NCBI RefSeq assembly: GCF_964355755.1
Contig: NC_092674.1
Location: forward strand, 22,904,001 to 22,968,000
Direction: 5' to 3'
DNA: 64,000 bases
DNA from: Antedon mediterranea
Taxonomy: Eukaryota > Echinodermata > Crinoidea > Comatulida > Antedonidae
Positions 12,001 to 22,800 of this stretch are shown here, one piece after another. Each line of letters opens with the position of its first letter. Within the stretch, counting starts at the first letter, position 1. The translations under genes and the position numbers were made by a program. The notes beneath the pieces are model-generated. The model was not told where the DNA came from. It worked only from the letters and a program-made list of their open reading frames with translations, and ran no database searches.

Positions 12001-12691
12001 TTCATCTGACACCATTTACACACGTCTATTCAGGCGATAGGCACATGTATACACCCTTTTTGACAAGTAAGTAACAATACGTTAACAATATTGACGATTC
12101 TGGCGGCCGAAATGAACAATACATATTTTGTCTTTTTTGGCGTTTCATGATTTTGGGCGTTCCATAACCGGCGGCCGAAATGACTGGCGGCCGAAATGAT
12201 CAGACACCAAATGAAGTAATACTAATAAATTAAATATAAAATTACGTTTTTTTAGTAATTTATTATATATATTATATCAACATTGTCAATATCAATAAAA
12301 TACGGATTGTTATTAAACACCTTGGCGCCACACCTTTAAAAACTTGATAAATACCAACAAAAATGAATATGAATTTGGTCTAAAGTGAGACGTTTCGGCG
12401 GGCCGAAACGTCCCACTAAAAGTGGGCCGAATAGTCCCCCGGGCCGAATCGTCTCAGGGCCGAATCGTTTGTTTGTCCACGCTTGGGGTTTTCCCCAGCC
12501 AGCAGAGTTCATGAGCAGTAGCCGGCCTTTCCGATATCTGCCTAGCTAGCTAGGCTAGGCCTAGCTAGCTATTATTATGGATATAATGATGATCCTAGGA
12601 CAGGCCTAATATTATGTATTTACTTCCTGCTAGAAAGTAAAAGATGTTACTGTACTTACACCTTATTCGGCAAACCTGAGGCTGATGCCAT
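7..12691 (-). CDS. Ankyrin-repeat / Roc-type GTPase protein, N-terminal part (5' end in window, 3' end beyond left edge)
   Basis: Exons on the minus strand: 12691-12660, 6538-6448, 5984-5874, 5382-5281, 4904-4791, 4158-4056, 3212-3053, 1884-1781, 1547-1326, 960-785, 96-7. They total 1305 nt (435 codons) with GT-AG borders and matching phase at each junction. The start is ATG in the short first exon (MASASGLPNK). Residues about 12-184 are helical and ankyrin-like repeats (TPLHLLLQ, ALLKCGADINIK). Next comes a leader (AEILARGPEALKAF) and a P-loop, GLERVGKTS, at about 221-229, then a switch II motif DFGGQ at about 393-397 followed by a hydrophobic strand (VVCVVFNL). P-loop to switch II is much longer than in Ras because of an insertion with the basic run KRRLTSSIRRSFRLPKRKKK. 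This resembles Roc/MFHAS1-like GTPases of invertebrates, which signal through GTP binding. The G4 motif, any COR domain and the C-terminus lie outside the window. Intron 1 is 6.1 kb and full of transposons. The domain call is firm; partners are unknown. Confidence 0.87.
2193..2265 (+). tRNA. tRNA-like gene with anticodon AUU (Asn-type reading), possibly a pseudogene
   Basis: A complete cloverleaf can be drawn: acceptor stem 2193-2199 with 2258-2264 (G-U at the first pair), D stem 2202-2205 with 2214-2217, anticodon stem 2219-2223 with 2231-2235, a 7-base loop with anticodon ATT at 2226-2228, five variable bases, and T stem 2241-2245 with 2253-2257 closing a TTCAAAT loop. A TTTTT stop for RNA polymerase III follows at 2268-2272. 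There is no intron. Anticodon AUU would read AAU (Asn), whereas animal Asn tRNAs normally carry GUU, and position 32 is A rather than a pyrimidine. It lies antisense in an intron of the ankyrin-Roc gene. It may be a functional oddity, a mutated copy of another tRNA, or a SINE head; no SINE body is seen after the T tract. Confidence 0.6.
2268..2272 (+). terminator. RNA polymerase III T-tract terminator of the tRNA-like gene
   Basis: A run of five T residues begins three bases after the discriminator base, the usual place and form of a Pol III terminator. Confidence 0.55.
3585..3966. repeat. Direct duplication of a ~112-bp segment
   Basis: The segment 3585-3702 (starting TTTTTATGTCGCACCAAGC and ending GCAAAGACTAC) recurs at 3855-3966 in the same direction with few changes, mainly a shorter GT microsatellite. 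The pair lies in an ankyrin-Roc gene intron, about 150 bp apart. Confidence 0.8.
6236..6415. mobile_element. Inverted-repeat element, copy 1 (ends like AGCTTTTAATTTGAGACAAC)
   Basis: The left end (GACAACCGACAACCAACAACC) and the right end (GGTTGGTCGTCAGTCGTCAC) are imperfect inverted repeats around a middle that contains GTTAATTCATTGTGCGCA. The same ends and middle recur at 47885-48175, so this is a dispersed MITE-like family. Confidence 0.6.
6591..7140. mobile_element. 550-bp inverted-repeat element, family with ends AAAGATGTATTGTCCCTTTG, copy 1
   Basis: The element starts with AAAGATGTATTGTCCC and ends with its near-perfect inverse GGGACAATGCATCTTT. A second full copy at 8947-9499 is nearly identical along its length and in the same orientation. 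A shorter copy is at 15022-15236. No coding capacity is visible, so it is non-autonomous. Confidence 0.82.
7736..8756. mobile_element. 1.0-kb foldback element with ~145-bp terminal inverted repeats
   Basis: The left arm, about 7736-7880 (ATTCGCCGTGGCTAAAGATA), matches the reverse complement of the right arm at about 8612-8756 with only a few differences, one being an extra GTACCG in the right arm. Both arms hold TGACGTCA-like palindromes. The central ~730 bp has only short open frames that resemble nothing I know. I found no convincing target duplication. Confidence 0.8.
8947..9499. mobile_element. 550-bp inverted-repeat element, family with ends AAAGATGTATTGTCCCTTTG, copy 2
   Basis: This copy has the same termini as the element at 6591-7140 and is similar throughout, including the GTAAACAATCCTAATTAGCA and TTTACTTTCGCTCGCGACG segments. 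It lies in direct orientation 2.4 kb from copy 1, with the foldback element 7736-8756 between them. Confidence 0.82.
9907..12208. mobile_element. Middle foldback element B, inserted in A (8-bp duplication AAATGAAG)
   Basis: Perfect direct repeats AAATGAAG at 9899-9906 and 12209-12216 flank ends that are imperfect inverted repeats (left GGTCACAGTGCATATCGGCC; right, read inward, GGTGTCTGATCATTTCGGCC). Each end has two 16-bp units of the type ATTTCGGCCGCCGGTT. The arms of about 188 bp match along their length: a third CGGCCGCC unit, then the TGTGCCTATC and GAATAGACGT segments. Without element C it is about 560 bp, the same size as A. Confidence 0.85.
10279..12013. mobile_element. Inner foldback element C, inserted in B (8-bp duplication ATTTACAC)
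   Basis: Perfect direct repeats ATTTACAC at 10271-10278 and 12014-12021 flank a 1735-bp element. Its ends carry units of the type GAAATCGGTCGCG repeated about every 16-17 bp, followed inward by matching TATTTTGTATGGAGCG segments; the arms are about 85 bp. The right end (read inward GGTGTCAGATGAAATCGG) is closely like that of element B. The interior is AT-rich with no recognisable transposase. Confidence 0.85.
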
Positions 12692-12930
12692 GTTGTTTTT
12701 TTGTTATTTTAAAATACAGGCCTACGCTAGGCCTCGCGCATCAGGTAACGTACGTTGATTGTAGAATCTTCCAGAGAGAGATATAAAATTCCAGAGCCAT
12801 AATGGATCTGAGAAATTCTGTGTGCGCGCGCCCTCTCTTCCCCCATCTTCTCTCTCTCTTGCTAGCTCAGCTCCTCCTCTTCCGTCCCTCTCCCCTCCTC
12901 TCCGCGCGCCGCCGCCACAGCATTGCTGAT
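12692..12930 (-). promoter_or_regulatory. Presumed promoter / 5' leader region of the ankyrin-Roc gene
   Basis: This stretch lies just upstream of the minus-strand start codon at 12691. It has a locally GC-rich patch (GCGCGCCGCCGCC near 12905), CT-rich tracts (12830-12900) and an AT-box read TTTTATAT on the minus strand near 12780-12790. The call is positional; no start site can be fixed from sequence. Confidence 0.4.
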
Positions 12931-13895
12931 TATTAGTCGCTCATTGGTCGAAAGTTATATTATAGTTATTCATTCATTCAATCTTTTATTTCGGAATCTC
13001 ATCAAGAATTGACTCTCACATGTTTCCACAGCCATCACAAAAATTATCGGTCATCATTACTATAACTAAGTGCCCAATCACAACGCAACAGTTTATGCTT
13101 CAGGTCAAAGGTTAAAAAATATCGCATTTTATCCAATAACTATCTGATTTGAATGAGATAAGTATCGGTTAATTTTTCCCAAGCTGAATTAGATTGGTTA
13201 ATTATGAAGGACTCAATGACTCACGCTGAAAGAGAAAACAATTCTCTTTTTAAATTAAATTATTTCTTAAGTACACACATGAGATAAGAGTCCATTAGTT
13301 GGACCCTTTTAATGCTTGTTTTAATAACCACAACTTTCGAACAATGAGCGACTAATCAGCAATGATGAATCTGCTGTGGGGCGGCAGTGGAGAGTGAAAG
13401 TAATCAGAGCCATATATGGAAGGGATAAAAGAGGTAGCCTTTCCGAATGTTCAATGTTCCGACCTAGCGCGCTCGCGTTGTCAAAAAGAATGTTTCTTTA
13501 GCAGATATGAGTTAAGACAACATTTTTCATCCTAATAGTGTTGGTTATCTTAGATTTAAGACCAAATTAAGCAAACATTTTTGCTTAGATATATTAATAA
13601 ATCTAACTTAGGCAAAATCAAGAAAGTTAAGATGATTTTTTTGCTAAGCAAGTTTGATAAATCCGGCCCCTGATCTCTAGAAGGATGTGTTTCTTCAGCC
13701 AAAAATTAACCGATAATTAACAGATAAAGTTCCTGTGGAAATGGGATTTAACTGATTCTGAAAAATTGACCGATAATCATCTCATTCAAATCAGATAATT
13801 ATTGGATAAATGCGATCATTTTTAACCTTTGACCTGAAGGACAAATTGTTGCATTGTGATTGGGCACTTGGTTGTTTGGTAATGACTGATCAGGC
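12915..13895. repeat. Cluster of two overlapping inverted repeats
   Basis: Arms 12915-12958 and 13330-13381 are inverse copies around GATTAGTCGCTCATTG. A second pair, about 13045-13190 and 13760-13895, are inverse copies that include GGTCAAAGGTTAAAA and GCCCAATCACAA. This suggests two damaged inverted-repeat transposons, one inserted near the other. No gene is seen here. Confidence 0.6.
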
Positions 13896-14657
13896 ACACT
13901 TATTATCTGATTGGTTACATACATGTACTTAAATTGTTTATGTAAAAACTGCACTAGAAAGCTATTGTTCACATGAATAAGGTTCTGCAAGCATTTATTT
14001 AGTATGCATACAACTTTAAATTACACGTAAGTTCTTAAATTCAATGACATTAAAAAAGTTGGTGGTATAATAACATTTTGGAATGAATAATTAACATATT
14101 TTCTATCTAGGCTATTAAGGCACTGATATATACAGTATTTCATTCATACTACACCATACTCGGGCAAAGAAACACCAGGGCATTTACACCAAATTGGTGA
14201 AGAAGGACAAATGGTTAAACAGTTTAGGAAGTGGCAACATCAACATGTTTTTCACAGCTGAAGACTCTATGGTGGTCTTTTTGGATTAGGAACATAAACT
14301 ATAGCTCCAATGCACACGAGGTACCCGTTGTGGGTAGATGTGAGAGCGAAAGTGAATAATTATTGCTGTTATTCAAAAAGGGGTACTTATGGAGAACATA
14401 AGAACAATAGTCATAAACCTAGCGTAAATAGCGATGGGAATTTATTCTTACAAGTACGGTTACGGTACATATCAATACTGCAATCAAAGAAGCAAATATG
14501 TATCACCAATAATCATTAAAAATCCAACAATGGAAAAAACTTTAGTACATTTTTTTAATAAATAGTCTACAACTTAGGCAGATTCACAACATTCCCGAAA
14601 AAAAAATGTTCCGTAAAGTATGCATTGGTACTCAGATTTGGTGTGAATCTACTGTAC

Positions 14658-15013
14658 CTAAAGGCCCATTTATACTAGGATGATACATTCGACGATAGTA
14701 GATAAATATGTATTTTTTACTACTAAAATCATTCTAGAACTAAGGGTAACCATTTATGCTGCCTTTAATGAAATGAAAAAAAACAATCAAATGACATAAA
14801 ACTTTCGTAAGATAATAATATCGTTTTGATACAACAGTTTTGTTCTTATTGATCATGACGTCATTTGATTGGATTTTTAAAAATATTACCTGATAAATGG
14901 TTACCCTAAAGTAGATAGAATGAAACTTTTCTAGTATCGTCTGTTTTATGAAAAGAAAAATGTATTTTTATCTATTTATTTTCGTTTGTAGTACAGTATA
15001 AACAAGCCTTTAA
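14658..15013. mobile_element. MITE-like element with ends TAAAGGCCCATTTATAC, copy 1
   Basis: The left end TAAAGGCCCATTTATACTAG pairs loosely with the right end GTATAAACAAGCCTTTA, and the two halves mirror each other (TCGACGATAGTAGATAAATA near the left, ATAGATAAAAATACATTTTT read inward from the right). A related copy with TAAAGGCCCATTTACAC is at 61507-61849. Confidence 0.65.
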
Positions 15014-15021
15014 TTTGAAAG

Positions 15022-15236
15022 AAGCGCGTTTCATTATGGGATAAGTTTTGATCGAAAACTTTGACTGGAAGCCAAAGTTATTTTTTTAACAAAAAAAACA
15101 TCTGTATTTAAGTTCAGACAAATTTTGGTGATAGTTAATAACTATTATGATACTTCAAAATGACCCCCCTTTTTTTTTCCCAAAATCTTTTATTTATTTT
15201 TTTTTTTAATTAGTTAAAGGGACAATACATCTTTAA
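15022..15236. mobile_element. Truncated copy of the AAAGATGTATTGTCCC element family
   Basis: The segment ends with AAAGGGACAATACATCTTT and contains internal pieces shared with 6591-7140 (ATAATGAAACGCG and AACTATTATGATACTTCAAAATGAC-like sequence, inverted). The other terminus is missing. Confidence 0.7.
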
Positions 15237-15698
15237 AAATATAAGAACCTGCAGTCCTAAACAATAACTATGTTTCCCAAGCCTGACCGACCAAAGTTTG
15301 ATAAAATCAAAAAGTTAATATTTTTAGTCGAAATTGCATGCATGACTACATTTTATATTGCGCCCTCTATTTTTGTTTCTGAAATAATTACCTTTTAAAA
15401 ACATGGTGCCAGAATTAATTCAAATAAAAATAAGTTGTTACTGTTACAGATATGCTAAAAAATTAATTATTGATAAAATAAATCTTGCACTGAAATATTA
15501 AATTAATATTTATAATTGTAGACCTTGCAAAGCAAAACATATATTTTGCGGTAGAATCAAATAAATATTACCTTAAATAAATATGATTTATTAACAAAAT
15601 ATGATCTCCAATTTAAATCACTAACACCAGTTCAAGTCAGGGAATGTAAATTTTACCTTAAAATATTTTACACAACTTAATACAAATTGTTGCTAATC

Positions 15699-16199
15699 TT
15701 TAAAAACCTTGTATCTCCACAGAACATAATTTCACCCGGATACAAAATCACTTTTCCGTTTGTTTGTATTGTTTTTCTTCCAATTAAATATTTAAAAAAC
15801 AAGTGTTGTTGGTAGTCTATGAGTGTCGCTTACTTGGATAAACCAACATCGACCTATTTCTCTCCGAGAGTGTTACAAACTGACTTGGAGAGAAATAGGC
15901 TAATGTCGCTAGGCAAGAAATTGACATTTCTGCTTTTAAATAAGTATTTTGAATTATTTGTCATTGTTTCTTCATTTCCAGACATAGGAATTAAATCCTA
16001 TTTGTCATTGTTTCTTCATTTCCAGACATAGGAATTAAATCCCGTTTGTGATTTCAAATCTGTTTTGTAACATTCAAAACCTTGTACTGTATGTAGAATG
16101 TAAAACATACATGGTCAGAAAAACCGCACGATGCCTCCAACAACATTTATATAAAATAATAATCAATTTAAGCAAAAAATGGATACAAGGTTTTTAAAG
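15699..16199. mobile_element. 500-bp element with 18-bp perfect terminal inverted repeats
   Basis: CTTTAAAAACCTTGTATC at 15699-15716 is exactly inverted at 16182-16199. Inside are a shorter palindrome (CCTATTTCTCTCC with GGAGAGAAATAGG near 15855-15900) and a 44-bp tandem duplication. No coding sequence is evident. Confidence 0.7.
15955..16042. repeat. 44-bp tandem duplication
   Basis: The unit beginning ATTTGTCATTGTTTCTTCAT is repeated twice head to tail with essentially no differences. Confidence 0.9.
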
Positions 16200-16840
16200 A
16201 ATAGGGATGAAATAACCTCAACTTATTAAAAGAAATCTCATAATAATAAAATTAATTTTAATAATTTAAAAATTAATTATACGTCTTGACTTCTCATTGT
16301 ATTTTTTACAATAATATACAACTATATTTGTCAACTTTGTTCATTAAAAAAATATTCACAAGTTTTTCATTCTAGTTTTTAAAACTAAATTTACTGTACA
16401 CAATCTATTTTTTAAAAAAATGTTAGCAGAGTCCATGCTACTAATAAAACAAAAATTAAATACATAATTTATTACACAATCTCAAATAAAAACTAATTAC
16501 CTGACATTATGTTCATATTTATTTCAATTTTATAGTTTGATTTAATATTAGTTTTTAATTTTTTATAATTTTCTTTATTATTTTCTATACTAATATTCAT
16601 GTAACTATCCCTTTCTTTATAAAACAATTTCTCGTTTAATGATACACATAATTATTTTCCTACGATACTAGTCTTACTGTAGATTAAAATATTTTTCTCT
16701 AACTAGAGGGCAGTAGACATATGTATAATCGTTGTTCATATTCTTAAATACTAAACGGTGCAAACAAACTCCGATATCTATCTGAGTAATTTTAGTGTCC
16801 TCTAAACGTTGCTTCATCTATCAGCTCTGTTAATTTACCA

Positions 16841-19800
16841 TCACTTGCGTTCGTTATGATTCATTCCAATTTCTATATCGTTCAACAACGCTATCGTCTC
16901 TGTGCTTACCTGGCTATCCTCGTGATCTGATATATGATTCATTGATTCCATACTAGCTGCGTGACTGCTACCTTTATTTGTTGACGGCAAGTCTGACAGA
17001 GTAATATCCAAATCTTTAAAAGCGTGGAGTAGAAAAATAGCTGCTATAATAGTACAAAATCCGGCTAACGTTCCAGTTATGTCCGAGAAAGCCATTGTAA
17101 CCCATTCCTCGTACAAAATCACTGAAGCTATTAATACAGTTGTCGTAAAAAACACATAATAAATAGGGGTCACAACAGATGTGTTAAATATATCCAACGC
17201 CTTGTTCAAGTAGTGCATTTGTATCGTGATAAAAAATACTAAGCAAAATATAAGGCTCCAAAATAATGGGTCTAGAAAAACGTTAACGCCTTTAAACAGC
17301 TCTTTGAAGCCAATACCGAGTCCTTTGCAAGCCATCACTGATAACGAGCCAATCATAGAGCAGATTGCGACATAAACGAGTACGTTGCTGTGACCAAAGC
17401 GTGGCGCATAGTAGAAAATGAGGATGATTGATGCGGTGGTTATCAAACAACCAAAAGTAATGAAACCTGTATGGAATGACAAAAACAATACTTGTTAATA
17501 AATAATTATTTAACCAATAAATCTATTACCTCACCTTCTGTGATAAAATTAAAGGAATGTTAAACGTTCCTGTAAACGATCTTGAATTTAAGTTTGATCA
17601 TTCTGTCTTAAAGCTGGTCAAACGTATTATGTCCAATCACAGCCACCCGCTGTTTGCAGAGTACAACCTGCTGCGTTCTGGCTGTCGTTTGCATAGTATC
17701 CTATCAAGAACTACTAGGTATCATAATTTGTTTGTTGTGCAATTGATATACTTGATCAACTTATTTCCATTTTATATATTTTATGTGTTGTGCTTTTTTT
17801 GTGTTTAGTAGTATGTCAAACATCAAATTTCCAATTTTTATTTTTATTATGAATATTGGAGAATAAAAGTTTGTGAATTTGAATTTTTGAATTGAATAAT
17901 GACTATGAAGTAGCTTTGCATCAGAAAGTTGGTGCGATCTTTGCTCTACTCTGAAGCAATTGTACTGTACGAAAATGATGAAGAGAATGATTTTTGCAAC
18001 AGTTTCTACAGAGTAGTTGCTTGTTGCATCATGAAAACGAAAGGCTACCAGTTTGTTTTGACACTCGTACAATTGCAGAAAACCAGGAAGAATGGATTTC
18101 TGTGGCATGGGTCGCTGATTTGTCGGAATTGTGTTTAACCGGGGCTTTCCCATAACTAGGCGAAAGCAAAGCAAAGCTGGCCACACTCGTCATTAAATTT
18201 GTAGTAATAAAGCACCATGAAGTAACCAAGTTCGTAGTTGTTATTTTATTGTATTAAGCTCTACCCATGGTATTGAGCACTTTCTCCAGTTGATCTGGCT
18301 TTCTACTTAGTATATATATATTTTTTGTAACAGGGGGTTTCTACTTATATATGCTATGCTTCCAAAATTCCTCCTTTCCATTCCTTTTTTTTTCTCTTTG
18401 TACTACTATGCTTATTTGTGTATATTTATGAATGTGCATGATGAATGGAATGGAAATAAAGAAAGAAAGAAAAAAATCATGCCAAACGAACTGTAATTTA
18501 GCATAGTGTGATTCTGATTCAGTGACCAACATACCTGGGGATATAAGCCGGGCTGCTAGTTCTTCTAAAGTGTTTGCAGATTCTTCTTTTGGCGCATGTA
18601 ATATCATGACCACAGATCCTATTACACATAGGAAGCAACCAGTCTTACCCAGAATATTTAAAGTTTCATTCAAGAAGTACGAGGACAAGATTGCTCTGAA
18701 AAAGAAAAAAACAATTAATTAGTTAATCATAAGTTTAAATTGTCGTATATTTAATATCTAATATTTTATGTATCTTATTTTTATTTGTATTTAAACAATT
18801 ACTATGAAATATATTATTTTTGTAGTATTTTGTTGCATTACAGAAAGAAATAAAACAATATTATTACTGTATTGTTCGTTTAGTCATTTATTCAATAAAT
18901 ATTCTCCACACATATATTAATAATACATAAAAATAATATTTATATTAACACGTACAATAGTAATTAAAATTATAGTTGTATATATTATGAGGGCGTGTGA
19001 AACATTGTGTTGGACTACCGATTAAAAGATCATGTGTTCAAATCCAACATTCGCGCATTGCTTGTACTGTATGCTTATCAATATGCAGCATTCTAAGCGT
19101 AATGATATCACCCACCACGAACAGTTTTGAGAACGGACACTGGATTGGCCAAAGATCACCCAAATATGGCTAGGGATCGAGGATCATCATTTACTGTAAT
19201 ACCCATTGTTAAAGCTCACAAACTAATATGTTTAAAGTAATACTGTACTACTACTTACGCTACAAGAACACTAAGAGCTCCAAGAGGTGTTACCAAGGTA
19301 GCAGGAGCAAATGCATAAGCAAGGAAATTTAGAAATTCTCCTGCTCCGACTAAAAAAGAAAAAGAATATTAAAATCAAAGGATATAATGTGTCATGTACT
19401 GTGCAATGTAATTTTACAATGTACTGTAATAAAGGGCGTCCACCTTTTTGCTTTTGGAAAATGAAATTAAGTTAAGTAACTAACAAATAATAAAGTTTAG
19501 AAGTTACTGTTAAGGCCAATTTACGAAAACCTGTGTAGCTTGTCCCACATAGAGTACAATCTGTATCTATCCTATTTTTATTACCGTTACAGCTCATCTG
19601 TGTAAATTGGCCTTTAGCGTTTTTTGTCTTATTATTTGTAATTATTATTCTTATTTAAATGTAAATATTATATATGAAGTTGTGTACATATACTTAGAGA
19701 TTTCCATGAATTTCTTTGTGTTTATTTTTATTCTATACCAAAAAATTGTCATACAATTGAACAAGCTTTCTTTATGTAATAACGATTTTATAAAGATTTT

Positions 19801-22800
19801 TTTTTTTCCAATTATCGTATTAGCCTCTAGATACTACCAGTAAAAATTATTCAAAAGCTCAGTAATTTGTGAAATACAGCGTCAAATCAATATGTTCTGA
19901 TGTCTTGAAATTTAATCTTCTGTTTTATGAGCTAACAGATAATAAAAACAGCTTACTGTCTCATCAACAGCTCACAAAATTGAAAGGTAGAACAGTTTTA
20001 AATATGCTGGTAGCCAGTAGGCACAAGACATACAGTGTAGGGGTTGTAGTATGGGTCTAATTGTAATTTATAAATAATCTTGCAGGCCAGATATAGAACG
20101 TCCCCAAGGAACTTCGGGAGGCAAAGGAAAGCCCCTAGAAGTTCCTTTTTGCATTTATTCTTTAGCAGTAGTAGGACTTTACATAATAAATCTCCAAAGG
20201 CCAGAATATTATCTGCCATTGGAATTTATGAATTTCTTAAAATGGCCTCAAACATTTTCTAATTTTGTAAAACTGTTAGAACTGGTAAACGTATTAAGCC
20301 TTTCATTTTTTTGCATGATAATATGTATGGTCTATGTTTTATTTATGATTTGTTGTGAAGTTACTCTGGCCCCTGGACCCCGTCCGAGGCCTCTAGTTGC
20401 TGGCTTTGCTCGCAAAGTGTCAGTAATAGATTTGGAACTACTGATTTTTATATTGTCGACAGGTATGTTTTAACTGTCAAAAGGAGAATAGTGTTCTCCT
20501 CCCAATGCAATAATATACTTACGACTTAAGAAACCTGCCCACCAAAGCCATTCTTTTAAATATGCATGTCCTCCATCACCTGTAAAAATTGTTTTACACA
20601 TTTTCCATTCCATACTTGTTTGTGTTTGTCAATTAAGGCAAATTAAATGAGACACTAATAAACCAATTTGGGAATTATTTATTTTATCTTCTATAAAGTG
20701 ATTAAATTGATTAAAACTACAAATTAACTTAGTCAAAGTCTAATTTTATAATATTAATCTTTATTTTTCATGTTTTTGAGGGACAATACATTCAACTTTT
20801 TTATCTCAAAATGAACAAAGCAAACAGAAATTAGGAGTGGGGTTATTACAATCGAGCATGGGATTATACTCAGTACTACACACTCATACTTACTTGCTCT
20901 GGTAGCATATGATGTTATTTTTATCAAAGCCTTTTTCTTTACTATAAAACTGGAGCCGATGAATATACTTGAACTGACGGCCAGGCTAAGACCGATGTAG
21001 AAATCGGTATTGGAAATTTCATCCTCTTGCATGGCTTCTCTGCATGCATTCCCTAATGTTATCAACACTTGTTGCCCAGGTTGTGTACTAAAACTATAAC
21101 CATCTGTAGTAGCTATAAAAGACACAAAAAATACCAGTGTTTTAAAGAATAATAATATCAATAGCAATCGGACAGTTGCAACCTCTGCCAGGATTAAAAA
21201 GTAAGGGTGTGTGGCACAGTGTGTTGGACGTTTGACTACTGATCGTAAGATCGAGGTTCGCTCTCGCTGCATTGCTTGTATCCTGAGGCAAGATACTTTA
21301 CTTACATTTTCCTCTCTCCACCCAAGATACTTTACTTACGTTTGCCTCTCTCCACCCAGGTGTATAAATTGGAACCCAGTTAGATCAAGACACAACTTTG
21401 CGCTGATTACTATCTGCATTATGGGAGTATGTTTCCGTGTTTGATCCAAAAATGACTAGGGTAATAATGTTACGCTATATAAATCAAGGATATTATTATT
21501 ATTATCAAATAGTGAAAACTCGTCCAAAATTGTGAACCTTGTCAAAAATTAAATGGAGTCTATGGTTGTGCACATTCATGGGAATATATAGCAATGCTTA
21601 AAATATTCTGTTGCATTAAACAGAGAAGAGTTAATGAATGGTTATAATGAATGGCGAGTTTTTTCATGATTTTTGTGTCATGCAACAGGCAGATAACAGT
21701 GCTACCAAAATCCAAGCTATAGAGTGTGTCATCTATAATTATTCTGCTGCCCGCATCAACAATCTGAACGCCACATATTTGCTTCAAAACTAAGCAGTAC
21801 ATTTTGTGTTCTAATTATTAAACAACTAAATAATAAAAGTAATAATTAATGTTTTGTATTAAATTAAATTAATCATTCTATTAAATACAACAGAATATTA
21901 TGTTGAAAATATACAGAATACAAAAATACTGGTAAAAGAAGACCAATAAAAGAATATTATAAATTTCTAATCAATATAGTATTAATCATTAAGTCTTTAT
22001 ATAGTTGGTTGTGTTGGGAGTGTTTACACATACCGGTACAGTACATTTTAAACAAAAATTATAAATTTTGGGTCTGCAGTTTTTGGTGTCAAGGTTGTAA
22101 TTCCCTTTCAGCTTTCATGGTGGTGAATGCTATTCTAAAAGTAGTTTAAATCATTGTTTCTTTTGTTATGGATTTAGTTGAGAGCCTTTACATTGTTAAT
22201 TTAGTTTTGGATAATAAAGGAATGTATTGTACTATTAAAAGTATCAATCTTATTTCATAATTTATCTACCAAATTGTGTCTTGCCTAAAGCTCTGTCTAC
22301 ACTATCAAACTAGTTTGACTAAAAAGTGTGATGTGCCCAAATATGATATATAGTGATATGCCCAAATATAGTACTGATATGATGATATCATGTCCATATA
22401 TTTTTTTGTCACTTAAAGTTTGATAGTGTAGACAGAGCTTAAGGATACAGTACAAGCAATATGGCAAGCGTTCAAACTCAAATTTCGTCCAACTTCCAAA
22501 AACATGCGCGACAAGCCCTAAATCTTTTACCTAAGGTCATCAGTTCATATGTAAAGTTTAATACTTGAGAAAAGACAAAAATTGAAACGGCGACTGGCTA
22601 AATAAACAGTAACATAAAAAAGATAATAACTACTATACAGACAGTACTGTAGCCTACAGTACAGGAGCAAGTGTACCATATATTAAATTGAAATATTTAA
22701 TTTGTTTCACTGACCAGAATACCGGTAGTACTTCACCAATATCCTGCTTCAGTTAAAATTAAACAGCTTGGCTTGGCTTGTCAAAAAGTATTTAATGCTA

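Larger units (their letters stand above)
9598..12467. mobile_element. Outer foldback element A of a three-level nest (8-bp target duplication)
   Basis: The left end carries five head-to-tail units of the type ACGATTCGGCCCTGAG, spaced 15-16 bp apart (9609-9683). The right end carries the inverse units (GGGCCGAATCGTCTCA, 12388-12467). The element is bracketed by identical TTTGTTTG at 9590-9597 and 12468-12475. Without the insertion inside it, it is about 560 bp. The flanking 8-mer is simple in sequence, so this duplication is weaker evidence than the two inner ones. Confidence 0.72.
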
